A stretch of DNA of 64,000 bases from Denitratisoma oestradiolicum (GCF_902813185.1 NZ_LR778301.1:3762001-3826000); one strand, 5' to 3'; counted from the first letter of the stretch, positions 26,589-36,777 are shown. A program made the numbers and translations. Notes: generated by a model from the sequence alone, not told the origin.

Positions 26589-28676
26589 TCACGCTGCCAG
26601 GGGCAGCTTGAGCGCCACTTCCGCGCCGCCGCCTTCCGGGTTGAGCAATCGAACCTCGCCGTGGTGTTCGTCCACGATTTTTTTCACTATGGCCAGCCCC
26701 AGCCCCGTACCCTTGGCCTTGCTGGTCACATAGGGCTCGAAGGCCCTGGCCAGAGTCTGGGGCGGAAAGCCGGGGCCGTTGTCGCTGACGCTGAGCAGGA
26801 CCCGGTTGCCCTCGAGCCGGGTAAACAGGGTGGTCTGGGGTGTTGCCACGTCGGTCAGGGCATCCTGGGCGTTGGCCAACAGATTGTGGATTACCTGACG
26901 CAACTGGTTGGCATCGGCCAGCACTGGCGGCAGGTCGGCAGCCAGGCGGGTGGCGATGCGCATCCGGCCGCTTTCGTGGAGCAGCAGCACTTCCTCCACC
27001 AGGGCATTGAGATCCACCGCCGCCAGCACGGGTGGCGGCAACCGGGCATAGTCGCGGAAATCATTGACCATGTTTTTCATCGCTTCCACCTGATTGACGA
27101 TGGTGCGGGTCGAGCGGGCCAACATTTCCAGTTCCGGGCCCTCGAGCTTGCTTGACAGCTTGCGTTGCAGACGCTCGGCGGAGAGCTGGATCGGCGTCAG
27201 GGGGTTCTTGATCTCGTGGGCCAGGCGGCGGGCCACCTCGCCCCAGGCGGCGGAACGCTGGGCCGAGATGAGCTGGCTGATGTCGTCGAACACCACCACA
27301 TAGCCACGGCCGGTTGGCAGGATCGAGCCCCGCACCAGCAGGGTCTGGGGCACTCCCTGGGCGCTTTCCAGTTCCAGTTGCCGCTGCCATTCGGCGGCAC
27401 CCTGATCGAAGCCCGCCAGCACCGCCTGGGCAAAGGTCTGCTGGCGCGGCCACTGATCCAGGGGCAGCTCCTCGAACTTGGCCAGGGTGTCCCCCAGAAT
27501 GTTCAGCGCCCCCCGGTTGGCAGCCCGCAGGCGGAAGCGGGAATCGAATGCCAGCACTCCGGCGGACAGGTTGGTCAGCACGCTTTCCAGATAGGTCCGG
27601 GCCGATTCCAGCTCACTCCGGTGACGCTCGGTCTCCTGGCGCGCTTCGTTGAGTTGCTGGGTCATGCGGTTGAAGGACTGGGTCAGCACCCCCAGCTCGT
27701 CCGGCGTGGTCAGGATGGCCCGGGGCGTGAAGTCACCGGCCGCCACCGCCTGGGTGCCTTCCGCCAGGATCAGCAGGGGCTCGGCCAGACGCCGGGCGAG
27801 GAAAAAAGCCAGGGCCACGGCGGCGAACAGTCCCAGCAGCAGGGTCAGGGTCAGGGTCAGGGTGTAGATACGTTTCAGCCCGCCCCGGCCCAGTTGTAGG
27901 CCCTGGTAATCCCGATAGGCGGCTTCGACGCTCTCCGCGCTGTGGGCGATGCTCTTGGCCACCGGCTGGGTCAGTTGCAGCATCGATTCTTCGCCGAAAC
28001 TCCGGCTGGCCACCGGCGCCAGGGCATGGAGAGTGAAGCCTCCCTCGGCATCGCCCTCCAGCCAGGCCAGGCCCTGGCTGCCCCGGGCCTGGCGCAACTG
28101 GGCGGTGGTAGGCAGGGGCGGTAGCAGGCTGCCGATCTCGGCGGAGCTGCTCAGCAAGACCTGGCCATTGGGACCGATCAGGGTGGCGGTACGCACTCCC
28201 GCCTGCTCCCGCAGGCGGTTGAGACGCTGAGGACCGGGATTGTCGGCCAGATCCAGGGCCATGGTGCGGCCCCGCTGGAACAGCTCGCTCTGCTGGGTGT
28301 CCAGCACCGCACGGGCCAGATCCAGGCCGCCTTCGAGGGCGCTGTCCACCCGCACGTCGAACCAGGACTCGATGCTGGTGACGGCGAACTGCATGGACAC
28401 GCCATAGACCAGCACTCCGGGCAGCACCGCCATCAAGGCCAGCATGCCCAGCAGCCGGGACTTGAGCCGGGAGCCGAAGACCCCGGCCCGCAGTTCCCGC
28501 CACAACTGCCGCAATTGCACGCCCACCAGCACCACCAGGGCCAGGGCCACCACGCCATTGACTACCAGCAGCAGCGGGTAATGGCGGGCGAACAGGTCGG
28601 TGTTGGCGCTGGCCGAGCTGAGCAGGAACAGCAGGATCGCCGCCACTGCCGCCGCGATGATGGCCAGGACCCTCAC
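26589..28676 (-). CDS. ntrY: NtrY-family membrane sensor histidine kinase
   Basis: A 695-residue kinase with several N-terminal transmembrane segments (residues about 5-25, 35-55, 75-95 and again near 285-305), a long periplasmic region, HAMP (ARRLAEPLLILAEGTQAVAAGDF), PAS (LESVLTNLSAGVLAFDSRFRLRAANR), then HisKA and HATPase. The phospho-acceptor His is in ARRLAHEIKNPLTPIQLSAERL. ATP-binding boxes are VIHNLLANAQDAL (N), SDNGPGF (G1) and GTGLGLAIVKKIV (G2). The start is a GTG that overlaps the DUF4390 stop (GTGA). With ntrX it forms a two-component system often tied to nitrogen or redox control. Confidence 0.93.
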   Translation of the reverse strand: MRVLAIIAAAVAAILLFLLSSASANTDLFARHYPLLLVVNGVVALALVVLVGVQLRQLWRELRAGVFGSRLKSRLLGMLALMAVLPGVLVYGVSMQFAVTSIESWFDVRVDSALEGGLDLARAVLDTQQSELFQRGRTMALDLADNPGPQRLNRLREQAGVRTATLIGPNGQVLLSSSAEIGSLLPPLPTTAQLRQARGSQGLAWLEGDAEGGFTLHALAPVASRSFGEESMLQLTQPVAKSIAHSAESVEAAYRDYQGLQLGRGGLKRIYTLTLTLTLLLGLFAAVALAFFLARRLAEPLLILAEGTQAVAAGDFTPRAILTTPDELGVLTQSFNRMTQQLNEARQETERHRSELESARTYLESVLTNLSAGVLAFDSRFRLRAANRGALNILGDTLAKFEELPLDQWPRQQTFAQAVLAGFDQGAAEWQRQLELESAQGVPQTLLVRGSILPTGRGYVVVFDDISQLISAQRSAAWGEVARRLAHEIKNPLTPIQLSAERLQRKLSSKLEGPELEMLARSTRTIVNQVEAMKNMVNDFRDYARLPPPVLAAVDLNALVEEVLLLHESGRMRIATRLAADLPPVLADANQLRQVIHNLLANAQDALTDVATPQTTLFTRLEGNRVLLSVSDNGPGFPPQTLARAFEPYVTSKAKGTGLGLAIVKKIVDEHHGEVRLLNPEGGGAEVALKLPLAA

Positions 28677-29248
28677 TTGGCGGCCTCTGTGGCCTGGAAC
28701 TGCCAGTTGAGGACCTTGGCCTCCACCTGCCAGTCCCGGTAGGCCAGGGCGTCGAGCTGGAAGGGTTTGGGCAACTGGCTCTTGTCCAGGGCCAGGCGCA
28801 GGGCCGCCAGATAGGTCTCCCCGATCTTGAGCCTGCCTTTCTCCAGCACCGGCAGGGATGTGATACGGCCCAGGGCGCGCAGGGCCTGCTCCAGGGAGGC
28901 GAAGTTCATCTGTTGCAGGGGGCCGGTGGATAGCCGGTACTGCCGCATCAGGGGGTTGTACGAAAGGCGGTAGGTCAGGCTATGGCCGGCGATGTGCTCG
29001 TCCAGCCAGTACTTGCGGGGCCGGGTCAGCTCCAGTTCCAGATTGAAATACAGGGCGATGCCATGGGTCACCGCCTCTTCCACCCTTGGGCCCAGGTCGA
29101 TGGCGAATTCGGCGGAAAGGGCGTGGCCTTCCTCCGTGGGCACCAGGGCCGCCTTCACCGGCTCAATGCTGCCGGCGCTGGCCAGGGCCAGGTACAGGCA
29201 CAGGGCCACCGCCAGGCTGGCCTTAAGCAGCCTTGCCCAGCAGTGCAT
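28673..29248 (-). CDS. DUF4390 family exported protein
   Basis: A 191-residue protein with a signal peptide (LLKASLAVALCLYLALASAGS). Mature-part sequences such as GHALSAEFAIDLGPRVEEAVTHGIALYFNLE, RKYWLDEHIAG and TYRLSYNPLMRQYRLS are typical of DUF4390, a family regularly found between rsmB and ntrY in betaproteobacteria. No function is known. The start is uncertain; the ATG at 29248 lies within the end of rsmB (26-base overlap) and its stop overlaps the ntrY start. Confidence 0.82.
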   Translation of the reverse strand: MHCWARLLKASLAVALCLYLALASAGSIEPVKAALVPTEEGHALSAEFAIDLGPRVEEAVTHGIALYFNLELELTRPRKYWLDEHIAGHSLTYRLSYNPLMRQYRLSTGPLQQMNFASLEQALRALGRITSLPVLEKGRLKIGETYLAALRLALDKSQLPKPFQLDALAYRDWQVEAKVLNWQFQATEAAK

Positions 29249-30509
29249 AGTAGAAGCCGTCATGTTCGGCGTTGGGCAACAGTTGCAATTCCGTCTGATT
29301 TCCCGCGGTTGGCAGCCGGATCGCATCGGCATGGCGATCGGTGAAGGCCCGCATCTGGGCCGCGTTCTCCTCCTCGAACACGGAACAGGTGCAATACAGC
29401 ATTCTGCCACCGGGGGCCAGCACCCGCCACAGGGCGTCGAGAATTTGCCCCTGGATGGCGGCGAAACCCGCCACATCAGCCCGGCGCCGCAGCCACTTGA
29501 TGTCGGGGTGGCGGCGCACCACCCCGGCGGCCGAGCAAGGCACGTCGGCCAGGATGCGCTCGAAGGGGCGGCCATCCCACCATTGATCCACCGCCCGGCA
29601 GTCCGCCGCCCGGACCCTTGCGGCGAGGCCCAGCCGCTTCAGGTTGTCGTCGATCCGGGCGGCCCGGCCGGCATCGGCGTCCAGGGCCAGCAGATCCAGA
29701 TCCGCCAGTTCCAGCAGATGAGCAGTTTTGCCTCCGGGAGCAGCGCAGGCGTCCAGCACCCGCATGCCCGGCTGAACGTTCAGCAGGGGCGCGGCCCGCT
29801 GGGCACCCCAGTCCTGCACCGAGACGTCGCCCTCGAAGAAACCCGGCAGCCGGTCCACCGGCTGAGGTCGGTTCAACTGAATTGCCCAGTCGTCCAGGAG
29901 GCGGGCTTCGATATCGGCATCCCGCAGCCGGGCCAGGTAAGCGGCGCCATCTCCCCGGCGCCGATTGACCCGCAGGGTCATCGGTGGATGTCCGTTGCCG
30001 GCCGTCAGCACCTCCTGCCAGTCCCGGGGATGGGCGGACCGCAGGGCGGTGATCCACCAGCGCGGATGTTGCCAGCGGGCCACGTCGTCCCCGTCGGCGG
30101 CCTGGTTCAACTCTTCCCGGCGGCGCATGAAGTTGCGCAGCACCCCGTTCACCAAGCCCTTGCAGCGGCCCTGGGCCAGCAGGGCGGCGGCGCTGACCGC
30201 CTGATTCACCGTGGTATGCACGTCCTCCGGCCGGGCCTCGATCCGGTACAGGGCGGCCAGCAGCAGGGCGCGGACCCGGGACTCCTTCAAGGGCTTGTCC
30301 AGCAGGCGGGCCAGGAAGAAATCCCCCCGGCCATGGCGGCGCAAGGCGCCATAGGCCATATCCTGCACCGCGGGGCGCAGGGCGGGTGGCGTATCCGCAA
30401 GAGCTTGGTCCAGATTGCGGCCGCCGATCACGGCCGCGATGGCATCCGCCGCCCGAAGCAGAGCAAGGGCGAGGGAATCGGCGGGCAGGACGGGCGGGGT
30501 TGGAAGCAT
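29223..30509 (-). CDS. rsmB: 16S rRNA (cytosine(967)-C5)-methyltransferase
   Basis: A 428-residue RsmB (Sun/Fmu). An N-terminal NusB-like RNA-binding domain (residues about 1-140, ALLRAADAIAAVIGG, VHTTVNQAVSAAALL) is followed by the SAM domain with motif I RVLDACAAPGGKTAHLLEL. The two catalytic Cys regions are ILADVPCSAAGVVRRHPDIKW and MLYCTCSVFEEEN. It modifies C967 of 16S rRNA. It is first in the run rsmB-DUF4390-ntrY-ntrX. Confidence 0.95.
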   Translation of the reverse strand: MLPTPPVLPADSLALALLRAADAIAAVIGGRNLDQALADTPPALRPAVQDMAYGALRRHGRGDFFLARLLDKPLKESRVRALLLAALYRIEARPEDVHTTVNQAVSAAALLAQGRCKGLVNGVLRNFMRRREELNQAADGDDVARWQHPRWWITALRSAHPRDWQEVLTAGNGHPPMTLRVNRRRGDGAAYLARLRDADIEARLLDDWAIQLNRPQPVDRLPGFFEGDVSVQDWGAQRAAPLLNVQPGMRVLDACAAPGGKTAHLLELADLDLLALDADAGRAARIDDNLKRLGLAARVRAADCRAVDQWWDGRPFERILADVPCSAAGVVRRHPDIKWLRRRADVAGFAAIQGQILDALWRVLAPGGRMLYCTCSVFEEENAAQMRAFTDRHADAIRLPTAGNQTELQLLPNAEHDGFYYALLGKAA

Positions 30510-30565
30510 CGGGGGGATTCTACGAGAGGGGCGGCCCCCGGCGGGCCGGTGATAATCTGCCGACG

Positions 30566-31693
30566 ATGAAATACATCGACGAATTCCGCGACGGTGAATT
30601 GGCCCGAGGCCTGGTCCGGGCCATCGCCGCCGAGGCCAATCCCGCCCGGACCTATCGTTTCATGGAGTTCTGCGGCGGCCATACCCATGCCCTGTCCCGC
30701 TATGGCGTCACCGACCTGCTGCCGGCCCCGGTGCGGATGATCCACGGCCCCGGCTGCCCGGTCTGCGTGTTGCCCATCGGCCGCATCGACATGGCCATCG
30801 CCCTGACCCTGGAGCGGGGCGTGATCCTCTGCAGCTACGGCGACACCCTGCGGGTGCCGGCTTCCGCGGGCCTCTCCCTGATGAAGGCTCGGGCCCGTGG
30901 CGGCGATATCCGCATGGTCTATTCCACGACGGACGCCCTGGCCCTGGCCCGGCAGCACCCCGATCGGGAAGTGGTGTTTCTCGCCATCGGCTTCGAGACC
31001 ACCACCCCGCCCACGGCTCTGGCCCTGGTTCAGGCCCGGACCGAGGGGCTGAAGAACTTCAGTGTGTTGTGCAACCATGTGCTGACGCCCTCGGCCATCA
31101 CCCACATCCTCCAGTCCCCCGAGGTGCGGCGCCATGGCAGCGTGCCTCTGGACGGTTTCATCGGCCCGGCCCACGTCAGCCTGGTGATCGGCAGTCGGCC
31201 CTACGAGCACTTCGCCGAGGAGTACAGGAAGCCCGTGGTGATCGCCGGCTTCGAGCCCCTGGACGTGATGCAGGCCATCCTGATGCTGCTGCGTCAGGTC
31301 AATCAGGGCCGCGCCGAAGTGGAGAACGAGTTTTCCCGGGCCGTCAGTCGGGAGGGCAACAAGAAGGCCCAGGCCCTGGTGTCCGAAGTCTTCGAGCTAC
31401 GGCGCAGCTTCGACTGGCGCGGCCTGGGGGAGGTGCCCTATTCGGCCCTGAAGCTGCGTCCGGCCTATGCTGGGTTCGACGCCGAACAGCGTTTCGACCT
31501 GACTTACCGGCCGGTGGCAGATCACAAGGCCTGCGAGTGCGGCGCCATCCTGCGGGGCGTCAAGACGCCCCGGGACTGCAAGCTGTTCGGCACCGTGTGC
31601 ACCCCGGAGAATCCGGTGGGTTCCTGCATGGTGAGTTCCGAAGGGGCCTGCGCCGCCCACTACAGCTACGGCCGTTTCCGCGACGATGACTGA
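30566..31693 (+). CDS. hypD: hydrogenase maturation factor HypD
   Basis: A 375-residue HypD, the [4Fe-4S] scaffold on which the Fe(CN)2CO unit of [NiFe] hydrogenase is built. Visible signatures are MEFCGGHTHALSRYG, the GPGCPVCVLP motif with its essential Cys pair, FLAIGFETTTPP, and the C-terminal Cys-rich part (CECGAILRG, DCKLFGTVCTPENPVGSCMVSSEGAC). The ATG at 30566 gives the standard N-terminus MKYIDEFRDGELA. hypX follows after four bases. No hypA, B, C, E, F or hydrogenase structural gene is in the window, which is odd for this family. Confidence 0.96.
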   Translation: MKYIDEFRDGELARGLVRAIAAEANPARTYRFMEFCGGHTHALSRYGVTDLLPAPVRMIHGPGCPVCVLPIGRIDMAIALTLERGVILCSYGDTLRVPASAGLSLMKARARGGDIRMVYSTTDALALARQHPDREVVFLAIGFETTTPPTALALVQARTEGLKNFSVLCNHVLTPSAITHILQSPEVRRHGSVPLDGFIGPAHVSLVIGSRPYEHFAEEYRKPVVIAGFEPLDVMQAILMLLRQVNQGRAEVENEFSRAVSREGNKKAQALVSEVFELRRSFDWRGLGEVPYSALKLRPAYAGFDAEQRFDLTYRPVADHKACECGAILRGVKTPRDCKLFGTVCTPENPVGSCMVSSEGACAAHYSYGRFRDDD

Positions 31694-31696
31694 CCG

Positions 31697-33370
31697 ATGC
31701 GCATCCTGTTTCTGTCCCATAGCTTCAACAGCCTGACCCAGCGCCTCTGGGACGAACTCTCCGCCCGGGGTCATCAGCTTTCCCTGGAACTGGACATCGC
31801 CGATGCCGTGACCGAGGAGGCGGTGGACCTGTTCCGGCCCGACCTGATCGTGGCCCCCTTCCTCAAGCGGGCGATCCCGGAATCCGTCTGGTCCCGCTTG
31901 CCCTGCCTGGTGCTCCATCCCGGTATTCCCGGCGACCGGGGACCCTCGGCCCTGGACTGGGCGATCCAGGAAGGCGAGGCCCACTGGGGCGTCACCCTGC
32001 TCCAGGCCGAGGCGGAAATGGATGCCGGTCCCATCTGGGCCCATGCCGGCTTTCCGCTGCGCCGCGCCAGGAAGTCCAGCCTCTATCGCCAAGAAGTCAC
32101 CGAGGCCGCCTGCGCTGCGCTGCTGGAAGCCCTGGACTGCCTGGAGCGGGGCGAGCATCCGCCGCAACCACCCCGCCAGGGCCGCCTCCGCCCCCTGATG
32201 AAACAGGAAGACCGGCGCGTGGACTGGCAGCGGGACGACACCACGACGATCCTGGCCCGCATCCACGCCGCCGATGGTTTCCCCGGTCTGGCCGACGCGC
32301 TGTTCGGCATTCCCTGTCGGCTTTTCGATGCCTGGCCCGAGGATCGCCTGCACGGAGAGCCGGGCACCCTGCTGGCCCGACGCGAGACCGCCCTGTGCCG
32401 CGCCACCCGGGACGGCGCCCTGTGGCTCGGCCATGGGCAACGGGAGGGCGGCATCAAGTTGCCGGCCACTGTCGCCTTCGCTGCCGAGGCCGCTACCCTG
32501 CCCGAAGTACCCCTGTCCGGTTGGTGGGCCGCCGACCATGCCACCTGGCAGGACATCCGCTATGAGGAAGCCGATGGCGTCGGCACCCTGCATTTCGAGT
32601 TCTACAATGGCGCCATGGGCACGGACCAGTGCCGCCGCCTGCAAGCGGCCTTCACCTGGGCCTGCACTCGTCCGACCCGGGTGATCGTGCTGGCCGGCGG
32701 CGAGGACTACTGGTCCAACGGCATCCACCTCAACCTGATCGAAGCTGCCAACGCCAGCCCCGCCGACGAGTCCTGGGCCAATATCAATGCCATGGATGAT
32801 CTGGCCGAGGCCCTTCTGCGCTGCCAGAGCCATCTCACCATCGCCGCTCTGGCCGGCAACGCCGGCGCCGGGGGCTGCTTCCTGGCCCGTTGCGCCGACC
32901 AGGTCTGGCTGCGCTCGGGAGTGATGCTCAACCCCCATTACAAAAACATGGGCAACCTCTACGGTTCGGAATTCTGGACCTATCTGTTGCCCCCCCGGGT
33001 GGGGGTGGAAGGCGCCCGCCGTCTGATGCAGCAGCGCCTGCCCCTGTCAGCCCGGGAAGCGGTGGCCTCAGGGCTTTACGACGCCTGCCTGGCAGCGGAT
33101 CGGGCGGAGTTTCGCGCCCAGGTGCAAGCGGAAGCGGCCAGCCGGGCCTCCGCGCCGGACCTGCCGGCCCGGCTGGAAGCCAAGGCTGCCCGCCGCGCCG
33201 CCGACGAGGCCATCAAGCCCCTGGCCCAATGGCGCGCCGAGGAACTGGAGGAAATGCGGCGCAACTTCTACGGCTTCGATCCCAGCTACCACTATGCCCG
33301 CCACCAGTTCGTGCATAAGGTGCTCCCGGCCTGGACCCCGCGCCATCTGGCGCGGCATCGGGAGGGGTGA
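31697..33370 (+). CDS. hypX: HypX/HoxX, aerobic CO-ligand supply protein
   Basis: A 557-residue two-domain protein. Residues 1 to about 260 are a formyltransferase-like domain (FLSHSFNSLTQRLWDEL; LVLHPGIPGDRGPSALDWAI). Residues about 280-550 are enoyl-CoA-hydratase-like (RVIVLAGGEDYWSNGIHLNLIE, LAGNAGAGGCFLARCADQVW, NPHYKNMGNLYGSEFWTYLLP). In Cupriavidus/Ralstonia HypX makes the CO ligand of [NiFe] hydrogenase from formyl-THF when oxygen is present. It overlaps no gene and forms an operon with hypD. Its presence suggests an oxygen-tolerant hydrogenase elsewhere in the genome. Confidence 0.92.
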   Translation: MRILFLSHSFNSLTQRLWDELSARGHQLSLELDIADAVTEEAVDLFRPDLIVAPFLKRAIPESVWSRLPCLVLHPGIPGDRGPSALDWAIQEGEAHWGVTLLQAEAEMDAGPIWAHAGFPLRRARKSSLYRQEVTEAACAALLEALDCLERGEHPPQPPRQGRLRPLMKQEDRRVDWQRDDTTTILARIHAADGFPGLADALFGIPCRLFDAWPEDRLHGEPGTLLARRETALCRATRDGALWLGHGQREGGIKLPATVAFAAEAATLPEVPLSGWWAADHATWQDIRYEEADGVGTLHFEFYNGAMGTDQCRRLQAAFTWACTRPTRVIVLAGGEDYWSNGIHLNLIEAANASPADESWANINAMDDLAEALLRCQSHLTIAALAGNAGAGGCFLARCADQVWLRSGVMLNPHYKNMGNLYGSEFWTYLLPPRVGVEGARRLMQQRLPLSAREAVASGLYDACLAADRAEFRAQVQAEAASRASAPDLPARLEAKAARRAADEAIKPLAQWRAEELEEMRRNFYGFDPSYHYARHQFVHKVLPAWTPRHLARHREG

Positions 33371-33415
33371 TGTTGCCGATCCTTTACTACTTGCAGGAAA
33401 CCGACAAAAGTGGGG

Positions 33416-34510
33416 CTAGACGTTGAACAAAAAGTTCATCACATCCCCGTCCTTGACCACGTACTCCTTGCCCTCGGCGCGCATCTTGCCGGCTTCCTTG
33501 GCGCCGGCTTCGCCCTTGTAGGCGATGAAGTCGTCGTAGGAGATGGTCTGGGCACGGATGAAGCCCCGTTCGAAATCGGTGTGGATCACCCCGGCGGCCT
33601 GGGGGGCGGTGTCGCCGGCATGGATGGTCCAGGCACGGACTTCCTTGACGCCGGCGGTGAAGTAGGTCTGCAAGCCCAACAGGCGGTAGGCGGTGCGGAT
33701 CAGGCGGTTCAGGCCCGGTTCCTCCAGGCCCATGTCGGCCAGGAACATCAGCTTTTCCTCGTCTTCCAGGTCGGCGATCTCGGCCTCGATGGCGGCGCAG
33801 ACGGCCACCACCAGGGCATTTTCCTCGGCGGCATGGGCACGCACGGCGTCCAGGTGGGGATTGTTCTCGAAACCGCCCTCCATCACGTTGGCCACGTAGA
33901 GCACGGGCTTGGCGGTGATCAGACAGAAGGGCTTGAGGTTGGCCCATTCTTCCTTGGACAGGTCCAGGGCGCGCACGGGCCGGGCTTCGTTCAACTGGGC
34001 GGCGCACTTTTCCAGCACGGCCACCAGCAGCTTGGCTTCCTTGTCGCCGCCGGACTTGGCCTGCTTGGTGTAGCGGGCCAGGGCTTTCTCGACGGTGGAG
34101 AGGTCGGCCAGGGCCAGTTCGGTGTCGATCACCTCTATGTCATGAATCGGGTCCACCTTGCCGGCCACATGGACCACGTTGTCGTCCGCGAAGCAGCGCA
34201 CCACATGGACCACGGCATCGGTCTCGCGGATGTTGGCGAGGAACTGGTTGCCCAGGCCTTCGCCCTTGGAGGCCCCCGCCACCAGGCCGGCGATATCCAC
34301 GAACTCGACGATGGCGTACTGGATCTTCTGGGGCTTGACGATCTTGGCCAGTTCGTCGAGCCGGCTGTCGGGCACCTCGACGATGCCCACGTTGGGCTCG
34401 ATGGTGCAGAAGGGATAGTTGGCCGCCTCGATTCCCGCCTTGGTCAGGGCGTTGAACAGGGTGGACTTGCCGACGTTGGGCAGGCCGACGATGCCGCATT
34501 TGAGGCTCAT
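33416..34510 (-). CDS. ychF: redox-regulated ATPase YchF/EngD
   Basis: A 364-residue Obg-related P-loop protein that prefers ATP. It has G1 [16 protein letters not shown]3 [20 protein letters not shown], a coiled-coil arm, and the C-terminal TGS domain ([38 protein letters not shown]). It acts at the ribosome in stress control. Its ATG overlaps the pth stop by four bases, the conserved pth-ychF pair. The order continues rplY-pth-ychF downstream of prs. Confidence 0.97.
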   Translation of the reverse strand: MSLKCGIVGLPNVGKSTLFNALTKAGIEAANYPFCTIEPNVGIVEVPDSRLDELAKIVKPQKIQYAIVEFVDIAGLVAGASKGEGLGNQFLANIRETDAVVHVVRCFADDNVVHVAGKVDPIHDIEVIDTELALADLSTVEKALARYTKQAKSGGDKEAKLLVAVLEKCAAQLNEARPVRALDLSKEEWANLKPFCLITAKPVLYVANVMEGGFENNPHLDAVRAHAAEENALVVAVCAAIEAEIADLEDEEKLMFLADMGLEEPGLNRLIRTAYRLLGLQTYFTAGVKEVRAWTIHAGDTAPQAAGVIHTDFERGFIRAQTISYDDFIAYKGEAGAKEAGKMRAEGKEYVVKDGDVMNFLFNV

Positions 34511-35115
34511 GGGTTTTCCTTTTTTGCCGGAGTCGGCTTTGAATTAATCTTGCGCGTTGCCGCTTCCATCTCGCCCCGGGCGATGTCGGTCCAGGCCAGC
34601 AGGGCACGGTCCATGGCGGCGTCGATTTCTTCCTGCTCTTCCCGGCGGGCCGGCTTCAGCACGTAATTCACCACTTCGTTGCGATCTCCGGGGTGGCCGA
34701 TGCCGAGGCGCAGGCGCCAGAAGTCCTGGGTGCCCAGATGGCTGGTGATGTCCTTGAGGCCGTTGTGGCCCCCCAGGCCGCCGCCGAACTTGAGGCGCAT
34801 CTGCCCCGGGGGCAGGTCCAGTTCATCGTGGATCACCAGCATCTCGCTGGGCAGGATGCGGTAGAACTGGGCCAGGGCGCGCACCGCCTGGCCGGAACGG
34901 TTCATGAAGGTGGCCGGCATCAGCAGCCAGAGGTTCTGGCCGCCCTGCCGGACATTGGCGGCCCAGCCCTGGAAGCGGCTTTCCTTGCTGAAGGAGACGC
35001 CCAGTTCCCGAGCCAGACGCTCACAAAACCAAAACCCGGCGTTGTGCCGGGTTTCGGTGTACTCGGCCCCGGGGTTACCGAGGCCGATGACGAGACGAAT
35101 GCTCGCCTGGGTCAC
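34507..35115 (-). CDS. pth: peptidyl-tRNA hydrolase
   Basis: A 202-residue enzyme that frees peptides from prematurely dropped peptidyl-tRNA. Motifs are [21 protein letters not shown] (with catalytic His), [41 protein letters not shown] and [13 protein letters not shown] choose the GTG at 35115, two bases beyond the rplY stop, because it gives the usual short N-terminus; an in-frame extension upstream lies in rplY. Confidence 0.96.
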   Translation of the reverse strand: MTQASIRLVIGLGNPGAEYTETRHNAGFWFCERLARELGVSFSKESRFQGWAANVRQGGQNLWLLMPATFMNRSGQAVRALAQFYRILPSEMLVIHDELDLPPGQMRLKFGGGLGGHNGLKDITSHLGTQDFWRLRLGIGHPGDRNEVVNYVLKPARREEQEEIDAAMDRALLAWTDIARGEMEAATRKINSKPTPAKKENP

Positions 35116-35116
35116 A

Positions 35117-35749
35117 TTACTTCTTCTCGGCAGGGGCCGCCGCAGCTTCAGCCGCCGGGGCTTCGGCTTCCTCGTCGGCCTTGCCACCCTTGACCAGCAG
35201 GGTCGCCACGACCGGATCGCCTTCGCCATGATGAACCACTTCCACGCCCTTGGGCAGCGGCAGTTGGGAGACATGGATGGAGTGGCCGGAGGACATATCC
35301 TTCAGATCCACTTCGATGAAGGCGGGCAGGTCGCCGGGCAGGCACTTGACGTCCACTTCGGTCATCACGTGGGAGATCATGCCGCCCTGGGTCTTCACCC
35401 CGGGAGCGATGTCGGCGTTGATGAAATGCAGGGGCACCTTCTGGTGAACCTTGTGGGTGGCATCCACCCGCTGGAAGTCCACGTGCAGCACGATGGCCTT
35501 GTAGGCGTGGGCCTGCACATCCCGCAGCAGGGCCATCTGCTTTTCGCCCTCGATGTTCAGGGTGACGACGGAGGAATGGAAGGCTTCCTTGCGCAGGGCC
35601 TGGAAGAGTTCGTTATGGTCGATGTCGATGGACTGGGGCGCGCCGGGGGCCCCGTAGACGATGCCGGGAACCCGGCCATCGCGACGCAGGCGGCGGCTCG
35701 CACTCGATCCCTGCAGATCACGTTTCTTGGCGTTGATTTCAAATTGCAT
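35117..35749 (-). CDS. rplY: 50S ribosomal protein L25, long (CTC/TL5) form
   Basis: A 210-residue general-stress form of L25 that binds 5S rRNA. The N-terminal L25 domain (MQFEINAKKRDLQGSSASRRLRRDGRVPGIVYG) is followed by the C-terminal TL5 beta domain (HVDFQRVDATHKVHQKVPLHF and VDVKCLPGDLPAFIEVDL) and an Ala/Glu/Lys-rich tail. It sits between prs and pth. A strong hairpin precedes it on the transcript. Confidence 0.96.
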   Translation of the reverse strand: MQFEINAKKRDLQGSSASRRLRRDGRVPGIVYGAPGAPQSIDIDHNELFQALRKEAFHSSVVTLNIEGEKQMALLRDVQAHAYKAIVLHVDFQRVDATHKVHQKVPLHFINADIAPGVKTQGGMISHVMTEVDVKCLPGDLPAFIEVDLKDMSSGHSIHVSQLPLPKGVEVVHHGEGDPVVATLLVKGGKADEEAEAPAAEAAAAPAEKK

Positions 35750-35793
35750 GATGACTCCAGACAAAATTCCTGCCCGCGACCAGGCAGGAGTTG

Positions 35794-35820
35794 AAAAGCC
35801 TGGACGAAAACCGTCCAGGC
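35794..35820 (-). terminator. hairpin terminator/attenuator between prs and rplY
   Basis: On the minus transcript GCCTGGACG-GTTTT-CGTCCAGGC is followed by TTTTC. It lies seven bases after the prs stop. A second GC stem (CCTGCC..GGCAGG) follows. As it lies within a likely operon it could attenuate rplY-pth-ychF. Confidence 0.75.
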
Positions 35821-35826
35821 GGGAAC

Positions 35827-36777
35827 TTATTCGACGAACAGGGAGGAAACCGATTCGTCGTTGCTGATGCGGATGATGGTCTCGGCCATCAGTTCGGCGA
35901 TGGAGACCACCCGGATGCGGTCACAGGCCCGGGCATCGGCCCGCAGGGGAATGGTGTCGGTGACCACCAGCTCGTCCAGGGAGGAATCCTTGATCTTCTC
36001 GATGGCCGCGCCCGACAGCACCGGGTGGGTGCAGTAGGCCAGGACCCGCTTGGCACCATGCTCCTTGAGGGCCTGGGCAGCCTTGCACAGGGTGCCGGCG
36101 GTATCCACGATGTCGTCCATGATCACGCAGGTACGGCCTTCCACGTCGCCGATGATGTTCATCACCTCGGAGACATTGGCCTTGGGACGACGCTTGTCGA
36201 TGATCGCCAGGTCCGACTCCAGGTGCTTGGCGAAGGCCCGTGCCCGCACCACGCCACCCACGTCGGGGGAAACCACCAACAGGTCCTCGTAGCGCTGCTT
36301 GGCGATGTCGGCCAGCAGCACGGGGGCGGCGTAGATGTTATCCACCGGAATATCGAAGAAGCCCTGTATCTGGTCGGCGTGAAGATCCACGGTCAGCACT
36401 CGCTGCACGCCGGCGGCCTGGAGCATGTTGGCCACCACCTTGGCGGTGATGGGCACCCGGGCCGAACGGGGCCGACGGTCCTGGCGGGCGTAGCCGAAGT
36501 AGGGAATGGCGGCGGTGATGCGGGCGGCCGAGGCGCGCTTCAGGGCATCGGCCAGGATCACCAGTTCCATCAGGTTGTCGTTGGTGGGGGCGCAGGTGGA
36601 CTGGAGAATGAAGATATCCCGTCCGCGCACGTGCTCCAGAATCTCGACATTGATCTCGCCATCGGAGAATCGCGCCACCTGGGCACGGCCGAGGGACATG
36701 TTGAGTCGCTTGACGGCATCCGTCGCCAATTTGGGATTGGCGGTGCCGGTGAAGACCATCAGGCTGTCATAAGCCAT
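35827..36777 (-). CDS. prs: ribose-phosphate pyrophosphokinase
   Basis: A 316-residue PRPP synthetase, supplying PRPP for nucleotides, His and Trp. The N-terminal [37 protein letters not shown], the flexible loop [41 protein letters not shown] and the PRPP motif [14 protein letters not shown] are all present. The ATG at 36777 is the family start. tRNA-Gln is encoded directly upstream on the same strand, so both may share a transcript. Confidence 0.97.
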   Translation of the reverse strand: MAYDSLMVFTGTANPKLATDAVKRLNMSLGRAQVARFSDGEINVEILEHVRGRDIFILQSTCAPTNDNLMELVILADALKRASAARITAAIPYFGYARQDRRPRSARVPITAKVVANMLQAAGVQRVLTVDLHADQIQGFFDIPVDNIYAAPVLLADIAKQRYEDLLVVSPDVGGVVRARAFAKHLESDLAIIDKRRPKANVSEVMNIIGDVEGRTCVIMDDIVDTAGTLCKAAQALKEHGAKRVLAYCTHPVLSGAAIEKIKDSSLDELVVTDTIPLRADARACDRIRVVSIAELMAETIIRISNDESVSSLFVE

